The notes under the pieces are model-generated. The model had not been told where the DNA came from and searched no databases. It worked only from the letters and a program-made list of their open reading frames with translations. Position numbers and translations under genes: made by a program. Shown piece after piece: positions 1-8,427 of a stretch of 64,000 bases of DNA. Source of the DNA: Terrimicrobium sacchariphilum (GTDB lineage Bacteria; Verrucomicrobiota; Verrucomicrobiia; Chthoniobacterales; Terrimicrobiaceae); the NCBI RefSeq assembly GCF_001613545.1, contig NZ_BDCO01000002.1:2914001-2978000 (forward strand), written 5' to 3'. Numbering within the stretch: position 1 is the first letter of the stretch; each line of letters opens with the position of its first letter.

Positions 1-120
1 TGCCCGAATCTCCAGCGGATCGAGGCGTCTCTCCTTATCATGGCTGAGCGAGGAGAGAACAACGGGCGCGATGAAGGACAGCACGCCCACGACGATCATG
101 ATGATGCCAAAAACCCTCAT
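1..120 (-). CDS. Small membrane protein, 3' end outside window (partial)
   Basis: Reading the minus strand from the ATG at 120 gives 40 codons without a stop up to the window edge. The protein starts MRVFGIIMIVVGVLSF and is a hydrophobic helix of about 20 residues followed by a charged, Arg/Lys/Glu-rich stretch, so it looks like a single-pass or N-terminally anchored inner-membrane protein. Its start lies 3 bases after the stop of the gene at 124-528, so the two are probably co-transcribed. The family is not recognisable from this fragment. Confidence 0.5.
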   Translation of the reverse strand, partial: MRVFGIIMIVVGVLSFIAPVVLSSLSHDKERRLDPLEIRA

Positions 121-123
121 GGC

Positions 124-528
124 TCAGGCCGTCTTGAGAAATGCCTGGAGCGCCGGGATCTTGGCGATCACGCCGTCGATGACCTCCGGCCCGGCCACCT
201 CGCGGGATTTTTCCACGAAAGCCTGCACAAAAGCGGTGATCTGCGGGGTCGAGAGACCGGCGGCTTGGAGATTGGCAAAGGCTTTCGCGGCATCGGCGGT
301 CTGGCCGCCGAGGAAACCGCCGAGCAGTCCACCGAGGGGATTCGAGCCTTCGGATTTGACGGGTTCGCTAAGGAGCTCGGTAGCGCCGGGAATCTGTGCG
401 ATCAGTTTCTCGAAATCCGTTCCGGCTGCGTATTTCTGGGCAAACTGGAGGAGAATCTTGACGGCTTCGCGCGCCGCTTCGGGAGCCACGTTGAGACGGG
501 CGCTCAGGGATTCGATGAACTGGTCCAT
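124..528 (-). CDS. Hypothetical small soluble protein, DUF2780-like
   Basis: A 134-residue protein without signal peptide or membrane helix. The N-terminal half is helical and ends in a Pro/Ser linker, followed by a glycine-rich patch (NPLGGLLGGFLGG, about residues 63-75) and a second helical half with a GL-x3-QI-x5-F pattern and KIPALQAFL near the end. The arrangement resembles DUF2780 (VcgC/VcgE-like) proteins of unknown function, but the match is by eye. It sits 3 bases upstream of the partial membrane-protein gene at the left edge and probably shares its transcript. The antisense frames over it are shadows. Confidence 0.55.
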   Translation of the reverse strand: MDQFIESLSARLNVAPEAAREAVKILLQFAQKYAAGTDFEKLIAQIPGATELLSEPVKSEGSNPLGGLLGGFLGGQTADAAKAFANLQAAGLSTPQITAFVQAFVEKSREVAGPEVIDGVIAKIPALQAFLKTA

Positions 529-627
529 GGCTTTATATGCGGCGGAATGCGATCCGTGGCAAGGGCAGGCTGAAAGTGAATCTTACCGCTTGCCATTCCC
601 GGCCCGGCGGCCCATGTATCTGCCGCG

Positions 628-1560
628 ATGGGAAATGACCGCCAGAAGTCACAGGGAGACTTGGAGTCCGGCATCGCGCTGATCACGGCGGCATTCTTCT
701 GCGCGTCCGTCATGAGCGCCTTCAGCAAGGAAGCCACCGGCGTGTCTCCCCTGCTCCTCCTGTTTCTGCAATACGGCATCAGCTTTCTCGTCTTCGTGCC
801 TCCCGTCCTCAAGCAGGGACCGGGACTGCTGAAGACCTCGCACCTCAGGCTGCACGCTTTTCGCAGCATCGCGGGCTCGATCTGCCAGCTCCTCTTTTTC
901 ATCGCGGTGAAGTCGATCTCCCTCCTCGACGCCGTACTGCTCTCCAATGCCGCGCCGCTCTTCATCCCGCTGGTTGTCCTGATCTGGTTCCGCAAGACCG
1001 TGCAGCCGCTCGTGTGGCTCAGCCTGTTCATCGGCCTCGTCGGCATCTGTCTCATCATCAAGCCGGGCCCGGAGATGTTTCGCAATCCGGCCTCCCTCAT
1101 CGCGCTGGCCGCCGCCGTCTTCTCCGCCATCGCGCTCGTCGCGACGAACAAGCTTTCGGAAACAGAGCCGCCCACGCGCATCCTGTTCTATAACTTCGGC
1201 ATCTCCACCGTGCTCCTCGCCCCGGTCTGCGCCTTTGCCTGGAAGCCGCCGACGGCTCAGGAGTGGATGCTGCTCGTGGCGGTGGGCCTTTCGTATGCCC
1301 TTACCCAGTATCTCATCATCCTCGCCTACCGCCATGCCAGTGCGGCGCAGATTTCGCCCTTCAACTACACCGTGGTGATTTTCTCCGGCATCCTCGGCTG
1401 GATTTTCTTCGGCAATGTCCCGGATTTCATCTCGCTCCTCGGCACCCTCCTCATCTGCGCAGGCGGCATCCTCAGCATCCGCGCCGGACATCCGGAAGGC
1501 CGCGGCCATGCGTTCGGCAGTGGCCACTGGCATCTTTTCGGAAAACCCAAGACCTCATGA
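628..1560 (+). CDS. EamA/DMT-superfamily permease
   Basis: A 310-residue integral membrane protein with about ten hydrophobic segments, the usual length and layout of the drug/metabolite transporter superfamily (two EamA repeats). The N-terminal repeat begins ALITAAFFCASVMSAFSKEA and the second begins near residue 150 (IALAAAVFSAIALVATNKL). Such proteins export or import small metabolites, and the substrate cannot be read from sequence. The stop overlaps the ATG of the SMP-30-like gene in an ATGA arrangement at 1557-1560, so the two are likely translated together and the substrate may be related to that lactonase's pathway. That last point is inference. Confidence 0.85.
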   Translation: MGNDRQKSQGDLESGIALITAAFFCASVMSAFSKEATGVSPLLLLFLQYGISFLVFVPPVLKQGPGLLKTSHLRLHAFRSIAGSICQLLFFIAVKSISLLDAVLLSNAAPLFIPLVVLIWFRKTVQPLVWLSLFIGLVGICLIIKPGPEMFRNPASLIALAAAVFSAIALVATNKLSETEPPTRILFYNFGISTVLLAPVCAFAWKPPTAQEWMLLVAVGLSYALTQYLIILAYRHASAAQISPFNYTVVIFSGILGWIFFGNVPDFISLLGTLLICAGGILSIRAGHPEGRGHAFGSGHWHLFGKPKTS

Positions 1561-2471
1561 AACTCGATCCCCGCTCGCTCCCCGCTGTCTCCACCCTGCG
1601 CGCTGATCTCGTGCATCAGCACGACTCCATCCTCGGCGAATCGCCCCTCTGGGAAGAGCGCGAGCAGGTTCTCTACTGGGTCGACATCGATCGCGGGCAG
1701 ATTCATCGCTTTGATCCCGCAAAGCGCACAAATACGACGCACACCCTGCCCACCAAGGTCAGCTCGATCGTGCGGCGTGCGTCGGGTGGCCTCGCTGTCA
1801 CCCTGAAGAAAAACTTTGGGTTCTTCGATCCGGCCTCCGGGAAGCTGGAGGAACTCGACGTGGTCGAGGGCGATCAACCGGAGAACCGCTTCAACGATGG
1901 CAAGGTCGACCGCCAGGGGCGTTACTGGGCCGGTACGATGAACGAGGTGCATATCGGCAGACCCGACGCGGGGCTGTACCGCTTTGAGGGGCCGGGCCGG
2001 CTGCAAAAGATGGTTCCCGAGGTCACAATCTCCAACGGCACGGGATGGAGCCCCGACGGTCGTACCATGTACTACACGGACACCCTCCGGCACACGGTCT
2101 TTGCCTACGATTTCGACACGGAAACCGGCGCGATTTCCAATCGCCGCCCGTTCCTGGAAATCGAGCCCGCCAGCGAGGGCCTGCCCGATGGATTGACCGT
2201 CGATGCGGAGGGCCATGTCTGGAGTGCGCTGGTGAACTACGGCTGCATGCTGCGCCTCGACCCGGCGGGAAATCTGGAGCGCATCGTGGATTTCCCGGCC
2301 ACCCGAGGCACGTGCTGCACCTTCGGCGGGCCGAACTACGAGCATCTCTATATCACCACCGCGCGCGAATGCCTCGATGAGATGCAGATTGCCGCCCAGC
2401 CGCTGGCGGGAAGTGTCTTCCGTTGCGAGCCGGACGTGCGCGGACTCGCCGAGACGCCGTTCAACGGTTAA
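1557..2471 (+). CDS. SMP-30/gluconolactonase/regucalcin-family lactonase
   Basis: A 304-residue six-bladed propeller protein of the SMP-30/LRE family. These proteins hydrolyse sugar lactones using a divalent metal. Visible family marks are the metal-ligand Glu in LGESPLWEE, the RFNDGKVDRQGRYWAGTM segment with the conserved Asn-Asp, SNGTGWSPDGRTMYYTD, and GLPDGLTVDAEGHVWSA carrying the catalytic-site Asp. An upstream ATG in the same frame would run deep into the permease gene, so the ATG at 1557, overlapping the permease stop, is preferred. The last 4 bases overlap tail-to-tail with the minus-strand fusion gene. It probably acts in sugar-acid metabolism with the adjacent permease. Confidence 0.88.
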   Translation: MKLDPRSLPAVSTLRADLVHQHDSILGESPLWEEREQVLYWVDIDRGQIHRFDPAKRTNTTHTLPTKVSSIVRRASGGLAVTLKKNFGFFDPASGKLEELDVVEGDQPENRFNDGKVDRQGRYWAGTMNEVHIGRPDAGLYRFEGPGRLQKMVPEVTISNGTGWSPDGRTMYYTDTLRHTVFAYDFDTETGAISNRRPFLEIEPASEGLPDGLTVDAEGHVWSALVNYGCMLRLDPAGNLERIVDFPATRGTCCTFGGPNYEHLYITTARECLDEMQIAAQPLAGSVFRCEPDVRGLAETPFNG

Positions 2472-4252
2472 GCCGCCCAGTCCGGTGCAGGGGCCTCAAA
2501 GGTCACGCGCTTGCGGCTGACCGGGTGCGTGAACTCCATGCGCCATGCGTGGAGACAGAGCGGAGCATCCCCGACCGCCAGCGTCATCGCGTCTCCCAGC
2601 CTGCCGTCAGGCAAATATGCCGGATCGCCCACGACCGGCCATCCGAGACTCCAGAGATGGACGCGAATCTGGTTGGTCCGTCCGGTGAGCGGGCGAGCCT
2701 CGACCAGTGACGTCCCATCGGGAAAACGGGCCTTGACGGCAAACTCCGTGCGGGCCGAAAGACCGCCCTCATCCACCACGCGGGAACCCAGCTCCCCCGG
2801 CTCCGCGCTGATGGGAGCAGTGCAGACAAAACGCTCCTCCGACGGCGTCCCCTGGATGCGCGCCAGATAAACCTTTCCCACCTCGCCCCGCTCGAACTGC
2901 GGCTGGAGCAGACGCGCAAAATGCCGTGTCCGCGCACAGACCAGCACTCCGGTCGTATTGGCATCGAGCCGATGCGCCGGACGGATCTTTTGGGGATCGT
3001 AGGCACGGTCGAGGAAATACTGGAGCGTATTGCGGTTGAACCGCCCGCACGGGTGCATGGGCAGCGGCGCGGGTTTGTTCAGGATCACGATCGCCTCGTC
3101 CTCGTGCAGCACGACCACATCCGACGCGACATCCGGCTCCGCCGCCATCGGGAGACGGTGATAGATGCGCTGCCCGGCAAAGACCGGCGTTTCTGCGGTC
3201 AGCGCAACCCCATTGGCATCCTCCATCCGCCCCGCGGCGCAAATCGCCCGCCAGTGTTCAACGGATTCATGAGCGAACAGCGCAGTCAATACCTCAAGCA
3301 GCGTCCCGCCATCATGCTCCTGCGGAACGATGAAGGGACGGCGATTCTCATAAGGCTTGCTCCCCGGCAATGGCGTCGCCGCCTGCTGCAAGCGAACGGT
3401 ACCGGCGCGCGCCGCCTCCCGCATCAGTTCCTCTGGAGCGCGATAGCAATGCGGGCAGGATTTTCCCGGCACATAGCGCGGGTCGCTCTGCTCGTCGTCG
3501 GTAAGCGGAGCCTGACAGGCAAAGCACTGGGCCGTGCCCGTCTCATGCAGCGCCGGGTCCACCCCCACCCGCTGATCAAAGACGAAACACTCGCCGTCAT
3601 AATGCGCCGAGCCGCAATCCTCGAAGTACTTCAGGATGCCGCCCTCCAGTTGGAAGATTTTCCGAAAGCCCCGGCTCTCCATGTATGGCCCGGCCTTCTC
3701 GCACCGAATCCCTCCGGTGCAAAACATCACGATCGGCTCGTCTTTCATCTCCTCGGGCAGCGTGTCGACGGCTGCCGGGAAGTTACGGAAATGGTCGAGG
3801 TCAAATGTCTTCGCCCCGTGGAAGGTGCCGAGCTTCACCTCGTAGTCGTTGCGCGTATCCAGCAGAGTCACGGGGCGTCCCTCGTCGAGCCATTGCTTGA
3901 GCGTGTGAGGCGGCAGCTTTTCCGAGGTGCGTGTCGCCGGGTCGATGCCCTCCACGCCAAAGGCGATGATCTCCTTCTTGATCCGCACCAGCATGCGGTT
4001 GAACGGCTGGGCGTCGCTCTCACTGTACTTGGCCTTCAGCTCCTCCAGGCCGGGAAGGGAGCGGAGTTCCGTGAGCAATTCCTCGATTCCCTCGCGTCCT
4101 CCCGCGACGAACAAATTGATCCCCTCCGCGCTGATCAGGATCGTACCGCGCAGCTTGCGGGCTTTGCAGAAATCCAGGAGCCGCTGGCGGAGGGGCTTGA
4201 GGTTTTCCAGCCGGGCAAACTTGTAGGCGGCGATGTTCGTGATTGGAAGCAT
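2468..4252 (-). CDS. TrhO-type rhodanese fused to RluA-family pseudouridine synthase
   Basis: A 594-residue two-enzyme fusion. Residues 1 to about 300 match the TrhO/UPF0176 family: an N-terminal acylphosphatase-like domain (ILISAEGINLFVAG), then a rhodanese domain with the catalytic cysteine in MFCTGGIRCEKAGPYM, then a C-terminal Cys cluster (CFACQAPL, CPHCYR). TrhO hydroxylates uridine 34 of certain tRNAs. Residues from about 320 on are an RluA-type synthase: VVVLHEDEAIVILNKPAPLP, PAHRLDANTTGVLV with the catalytic Asp, and LTGRTNQIRVHL. Both halves look intact. Each domain alone is about 280-300 residues, so this is a full-length join with no frameshift. The substrate of the second half is unknown. 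Confidence 0.88.
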   Translation of the reverse strand: MLPITNIAAYKFARLENLKPLRQRLLDFCKARKLRGTILISAEGINLFVAGGREGIEELLTELRSLPGLEELKAKYSESDAQPFNRMLVRIKKEIIAFGVEGIDPATRTSEKLPPHTLKQWLDEGRPVTLLDTRNDYEVKLGTFHGAKTFDLDHFRNFPAAVDTLPEEMKDEPIVMFCTGGIRCEKAGPYMESRGFRKIFQLEGGILKYFEDCGSAHYDGECFVFDQRVGVDPALHETGTAQCFACQAPLTDDEQSDPRYVPGKSCPHCYRAPEELMREAARAGTVRLQQAATPLPGSKPYENRRPFIVPQEHDGGTLLEVLTALFAHESVEHWRAICAAGRMEDANGVALTAETPVFAGQRIYHRLPMAAEPDVASDVVVLHEDEAIVILNKPAPLPMHPCGRFNRNTLQYFLDRAYDPQKIRPAHRLDANTTGVLVCARTRHFARLLQPQFERGEVGKVYLARIQGTPSEERFVCTAPISAEPGELGSRVVDEGGLSARTEFAVKARFPDGTSLVEARPLTGRTNQIRVHLWSLGWPVVGDPAYLPDGRLGDAMTLAVGDAPLCLHAWRMEFTHPVSRKRVTFEAPAPDWAA

Positions 4253-4355
4253 GGGAGCGGAGCATCATTCCTGCTTCATTTCGCGCGCGCAAGTCGTCCG
4301 CCGCTTTTCTGTCGCATTTACGGGCCGCTCTGGGGCATGGTCGTCGATTCGTTCC

Positions 4356-6233
4356 ATGAGTATCCCGCTGCTCTCCGCCACTGACCTGTCGCTTTCCTAC
4401 GGTTCCCAGCACCTGCTGGAATCCGTCACCATCGCCGTGGCGGCAGCCGAGAAGGTCGGTCTGGTGGGCCGCAATGGCTGTGGAAAAACCAGCCTGCTCA
4501 AGATCCTCGCGGGTGACCAGGCGCCGGACTCCGGGGAGGTTTCCAGCCGCCGGGGGTTGCGCGTGGGCTACCTGCCGCAGGAATTCGAACTCGATGACTC
4601 GCGCACCGTGCGCGAAAACATCGAGTCCGGCGCGGCGGACCTCGTCGCGGCCCTGCAACGCTACGGCAGCGGAGCCGGAACAGAAGCCCAGCTCGCCGAT
4701 GACCTCAAGCTCATCGAGGCGGCGGATGGTTGGAATCTCGACACCCGCATCCGCGCCGACGCTACCGCCCTCCGGGTTCCCGACCTCGATCTGCCCGTCG
4801 GCCCGCTCTCCGGCGGAGAAAAGCGCCGCGTCGCCCTTTGCCGTGCTCTCGTCGCCCAACCCGACCTGCTGCTTCTCGACGAACCGACCAACCACCTCGA
4901 CGCGGAATCCATTCGCTGGCTGGAGGGCTTTCTCGCCTCTTTCAAGGGCGCGGTCATCTTCGTGACGCACGACCGGTATTTCCTCGATGTCATCGCGACC
5001 CGCATTATCGAGGTGGCCGATGGAAGGGCGTTCTCGCATCCGGGCAATTACACCGCCTATCTGGAGGCCAAGGCCCTGCGCCAGCAGATCGCCGAGCAGA
5101 CCGAGCGGCGCAGGCAGCGGTTTATCCGCGCCGAGCTGGAGTATGTCCGCGCGGGGGTGCGCGCCCAGCGGTCAAAGAGCCGCCATCGCCTCGACACCTT
5201 TTACGAGATCGCCGGGCTGGAGGCTCCGCCCGAGGAGCGCGAGATGGACCTTATCCTTCCGCCCGCGCCGGAACTCGGCAACACCGCGATCGAGCTTTCG
5301 AATGTGGGAGCACGGGCCGGAGGCGACGGCCGCTGGCTCTTCCGAGGGCTGAATCTCAGCATCAAACCCGGCGAATGTACCGGCATCGTCGGGCGGAACG
5401 GCGTCGGCAAGACCTCGCTGCTCAGGATTTGCCTCGGAGAATCCGCTCCCGCCGAGGGCGACGTCACCATCGGGAAGCGCGTCATTTTCAACTACATCGA
5501 CCAGGGTCGGCTCCAGCTCGACGGGACCAAATCCGTCATCGACGAAGTCGCCGACCTCGGCGGCGAAACGGTCACCTTTGGAGAAACCAAGATCAGCGTG
5601 CGCGCCTATCTACGCCGGTTCCTCTTCACCGACGACCGAGTCCGCGAACGCATCGACCGTCTCTCCGGCGGCGAACGCGCCCGGCTCCTTCTGGCGAAAA
5701 CGCTCAAGCGCGGCGGCAACCTCATCGTTCTGGACGAACCCACGAACGACCTCGATCTGCAAAGCCTGCGCATCCTGGAGGAGGCGCTGGTTCATTTCGA
5801 CGGTAGCGCCGTGGTGGTCAGCCATGACCGCTATTTCCTCGACCGGGTTTGCGACCAGATCGTCGCCTTCGAGGACGATGGGCGGGTTCACGTCCAGCCG
5901 GGTAACTACTCGTACTATCTGGAAAAGCGCAAGGATCTGGAGCGCCCCGCCCAGTGGGACGCCCCGGCGGAAGCCAAGACCCAGCGCACCACGCGCCAGC
6001 GGAAGCTCTCCTTTAAGGAACAGCGGGAATACGAGACGATGGAGGCCACTATTCTGGAGGCGGAATCCCTCGTCGACGAAATCGAGAACCTCCTGAACGA
6101 TCCTCAATTCTTCGTTAGCCGCGCCCAGGAGGCTCCGGCCAAGGTGCAGGAACTCGAGGCTGCCAAGGCCCGGGTAGCCGAGCTTTACCAGCGTTGGGCC
6201 GAGCTGGAAGAAATCGCCGCCGGACAGAAGTAA
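4356..6233 (+). CDS. uup: ABC-F family ATPase, Uup-like
   Basis: A 625-residue soluble protein with two ABC ATPase domains and no membrane segment, typical of ABC-F proteins that act on ribosomes. Domain 1 has Walker A GRNGCGKT (38-45), signature LSGGEKRR (151-158) and Walker B LLLLDEPTNHLD (171-182). Domain 2 has GRNGVGKTS, LSGGERARLLLA and LIVLDEPTNDLD. The last ~70 residues form a charged coiled coil, as in Uup. The frame is open further upstream, but homology begins at the ATG at 4356 (MSIPLLSATDLSLSYG). It is divergent from the fusion gene at 4252 with about 100 bases between. Confidence 0.9.
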   Translation: MSIPLLSATDLSLSYGSQHLLESVTIAVAAAEKVGLVGRNGCGKTSLLKILAGDQAPDSGEVSSRRGLRVGYLPQEFELDDSRTVRENIESGAADLVAALQRYGSGAGTEAQLADDLKLIEAADGWNLDTRIRADATALRVPDLDLPVGPLSGGEKRRVALCRALVAQPDLLLLDEPTNHLDAESIRWLEGFLASFKGAVIFVTHDRYFLDVIATRIIEVADGRAFSHPGNYTAYLEAKALRQQIAEQTERRRQRFIRAELEYVRAGVRAQRSKSRHRLDTFYEIAGLEAPPEEREMDLILPPAPELGNTAIELSNVGARAGGDGRWLFRGLNLSIKPGECTGIVGRNGVGKTSLLRICLGESAPAEGDVTIGKRVIFNYIDQGRLQLDGTKSVIDEVADLGGETVTFGETKISVRAYLRRFLFTDDRVRERIDRLSGGERARLLLAKTLKRGGNLIVLDEPTNDLDLQSLRILEEALVHFDGSAVVVSHDRYFLDRVCDQIVAFEDDGRVHVQPGNYSYYLEKRKDLERPAQWDAPAEAKTQRTTRQRKLSFKEQREYETMEATILEAESLVDEIENLLNDPQFFVSRAQEAPAKVQELEAAKARVAELYQRWAELEEIAAGQK

Positions 6234-6286
6234 CATTTCCCCCCTCGCCAGAGCCGGGAAGGCGGTGTATCGTTTTTCCGGAACGG

Positions 6287-7132
6287 ATGTTAAAACCCTG
6301 GATGATACCCGGCGATCTCGCTCCGGGAGACAGCAAGTGTCTGGAACGCGATTGGTCGGACGTTGAACTCGCCCGCGTCGAAAGCGCGGATGATCCCGGC
6401 TTTGATATCGCTTTTGGGGCGCTCTGGGCGGAATTCGGAGCCAAGGGAGAGATCGAGCAGGCGGCGGTTCTTTCCCGGCGGCTCCACTGGCACGGTCAGT
6501 TGCAGGAAAATGGCTACGGCCTTCGCTATCGCCTCATGCTCGTTACCTCCGGCGGGAAGTTTGTCGCCGTTCGCGACCACACCGCCATCGTGCCAAAGGA
6601 CGAAGACGCCGCGTACGTCCATCTTTCCCACAATCTCGTCTCACCGGAATGGCGCAGGACAGGGATTGCCGGATGGCTCCGCGCCCTTCCCATCCAGACG
6701 GCCCGCCACGGTCTCGCCGCGCTCAACAAGCCCGAGTCGTCGCCAATCACGCTCGTCGCCGAGATGGAGTATCCCGATCCGGCGGTCGAAGCCACGGCGA
6801 TACGCCTCGGCGCGTATGAAAAAGCCGGTTACCTCAAGGTCGACCCCATTCGCATTTCCTACGTCCAGCCAGATTTTGGCTCGCCGGAGCAGATCGATCT
6901 CGCGGGAGGCCCGAAGCCCCTGCCCCTCACCCTCATGGTCCGCCGGGTTGGGCGGGAAACGGAACGACAGATCACCGGACGCGAGGTGAAGTCCATCGTC
7001 ACCGCGCTTTACAAGATGTACGAAGGCAGCTTCCGCGCCCGCGACATGGCTGAGGTCTGGAAAACACTCGATGGTTATCCGCGAGATGACGAAGTGATCA
7101 CACTCGTCCGTCCCACCGAGGGAATTTCATGA
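6287..7132 (+). CDS. GNAT-like acyltransferase domain protein
   Basis: A 281-residue soluble protein of uncertain family. The central part has features of a GNAT fold: a beta strand with a basic pocket followed by LSHNLVSPEWRRTGIAGWL, which looks like the acetyl-CoA pyrophosphate-binding loop (R-R-x-G-I-A/G). A later EKAGYLKVD segment resembles the GNAT 'GF/GY' strand. The match is by pattern only. Its stop overlaps the start of a histone-deacetylase-like gene (ATGA at 7129-7132), so both are probably made together. An alternative start is the ATG at 6302. The substrate cannot be predicted. Confidence 0.6.
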   Translation: MLKPWMIPGDLAPGDSKCLERDWSDVELARVESADDPGFDIAFGALWAEFGAKGEIEQAAVLSRRLHWHGQLQENGYGLRYRLMLVTSGGKFVAVRDHTAIVPKDEDAAYVHLSHNLVSPEWRRTGIAGWLRALPIQTARHGLAALNKPESSPITLVAEMEYPDPAVEATAIRLGAYEKAGYLKVDPIRISYVQPDFGSPEQIDLAGGPKPLPLTLMVRRVGRETERQITGREVKSIVTALYKMYEGSFRARDMAEVWKTLDGYPRDDEVITLVRPTEGIS

Positions 7133-8061
7133 GCCTACGGCTTTTCTACGATCCGGGTTTCGCCGCGCCGATCGGAGACCACATCATGCCGATCCGCAAG
7201 TTTGGCCTGGTCGCGGAGCAGGTGCAACGCCTTCCGGGGATGGAACTTGCGAGCGTGAACCCTGTAAGCGAGGACGACTTGTTACGAGTTCATTCCCCAG
7301 CCTACATCAAGGCGGTAAAGACGGGCGAACCGTGCGATCTGGCCGAGTCCCAGAAATTTCCCTGGTCGCTCGAGCTTTTCCCCAGTGTCTGCCTGACCAA
7401 TGGCGCTGTGCGCGATGCAGCAGTTCAGGCGCTCAAAACCGGAGCCGCCGGAGCGCTGGCCAGCGGATTTCATCATTCCTGTCCCGATCATGGAGAAGGT
7501 TTCTGCACCTTCAATGGCCTCATCGTCGCCCTGGAGTGGCTGAAAGCCCATGGTTTGATCCGCACGGCCGCCATCCTCGATATGGATCTGCACTACGGCA
7601 ACGGCACCGCGCTGCTCGCCGCCACGCGCCCATGGATCAGGGCGCTCTCGCTGTACGGCAATGACTACTGGGACAACATCCCCTACCGCGATGTGACCGA
7701 GCGCCATCACGAAGATGGCCCCAATCACCGCTCAGCCGCGATCATCCCCACCGGAGGACCGGATGGCGAAGCCATGCTCGCCCTGCTGGAACGCGAGATC
7801 GGGTGGCTGGTCTCCGAGGAGAAACCCGACATTCTCCTGTATCAGGCCGGAGCCGATCCGTTGAAATACGACCCCTACTCGCCGCTCGACCTCAGCCACG
7901 AAGACCTGGCCGCCCGCGACCGCCGGGTATTTGAGTTTGCCCGTGCGCATGCCATCCCCATCGCTTGGGTTCTGGCCGGTGGGTACACCAAGGATGTCAC
8001 CCAGGTCGTGCAAGTTCACGTGAATACCGCCATCGCCTGCCGGGACACGTTTTCTCTTTGA
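7129..8061 (+). CDS. Histone-deacetylase-family (arginase-fold) amidohydrolase
   Basis: A 310-residue zinc amidohydrolase of the HDAC/AcuC/acetylpolyamine-amidohydrolase superfamily. The active-site marks are visible: the His-His dyad at 115-116 (SGFHHSCPDHGEGFCTFNG), the zinc ligands in ILDMDLHYGNGT (Asp and His, about 151-155), a third zinc Asp in YQAGADPLKYD, and the C-terminal VLAGGYTKD loop. Bacterial members remove acetyl groups from protein lysines, acetylated polyamines or small amides, and sequence alone does not say which. It is coupled by a 4-base overlap to the GNAT-like gene before it, which suggests an acetylation/deacetylation pair (inference). Confidence 0.88.
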   Translation: MSLRLFYDPGFAAPIGDHIMPIRKFGLVAEQVQRLPGMELASVNPVSEDDLLRVHSPAYIKAVKTGEPCDLAESQKFPWSLELFPSVCLTNGAVRDAAVQALKTGAAGALASGFHHSCPDHGEGFCTFNGLIVALEWLKAHGLIRTAAILDMDLHYGNGTALLAATRPWIRALSLYGNDYWDNIPYRDVTERHHEDGPNHRSAAIIPTGGPDGEAMLALLEREIGWLVSEEKPDILLYQAGADPLKYDPYSPLDLSHEDLAARDRRVFEFARAHAIPIAWVLAGGYTKDVTQVVQVHVNTAIACRDTFSL

Positions 8062-8092
8062 CGACGCCTCCGTCCTCGCCTCTGTTTTTGCC

Positions 8093-8422
8093 ATGACCGT
8101 TACCCGACTCTCCCACGAATCCCGCGTCATCTTCGAGATCGACGGCCGCCTCGACGCGGCGAATGCCGTCACCCTCGATCGGGAGTTCTTTTCCTGCTAT
8201 GATGAAGGCTCCCGCGATTTTATCTGGGACTGCTCCAAGGTCACGTACCTGAGCAGCGCGGGACTCCGCTCATTTCTTCAGGCCATGAAGCGCCTGGAGG
8301 GAGCTGACGGGAGGCTGGTCATCGTTGGAGCCAGCCCGCAGCTGCTGGAGGTCTTCGACATCTCTGGATTCAAGCCTCTCCTGACCTTTGCGAAGGACCA
8401 GACCGCCGCTTTGAAAGCCTGA
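8093..8422 (+). CDS. STAS-domain protein, anti-anti-sigma-factor-like
   Basis: A 109-residue single-domain STAS protein like SpoIIAA/RsbV. The typical core DCSKVTYLSSAGLRSFLQA carries the Ser that is phosphorylated in partner-switching systems. An N-terminal strand (VIFEIDGRLDAANAVTLD) matches the family opening. No anti-sigma kinase (RsbW-like) or PP2C phosphatase is next to it, so its partner must be encoded elsewhere. It lies 31 bases after the HDAC-like gene and 5 bases before ubiX, probably in the same transcript. Confidence 0.85.
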   Translation: MTVTRLSHESRVIFEIDGRLDAANAVTLDREFFSCYDEGSRDFIWDCSKVTYLSSAGLRSFLQAMKRLEGADGRLVIVGASPQLLEVFDISGFKPLLTFAKDQTAALKA

Positions 8423-8427
8423 TCCTC

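Noticed and set aside
649-1533. Long antisense frame over the permease gene
   Set aside because: It is Arg/Glu/Asp/His-rich low-quality sequence of the kind produced opposite a high-GC gene, while the plus strand encodes a clear DMT permease.
2921-4384. Long plus-strand frame over the TrhO-RluA gene
   Set aside because: It is a shadow. The minus strand carries intact catalytic motifs of two enzymes.
4020-5039. Minus-strand frame over the ABC-F gene
   Set aside because: No recognisable domain, and the plus strand has paired Walker and signature motifs.
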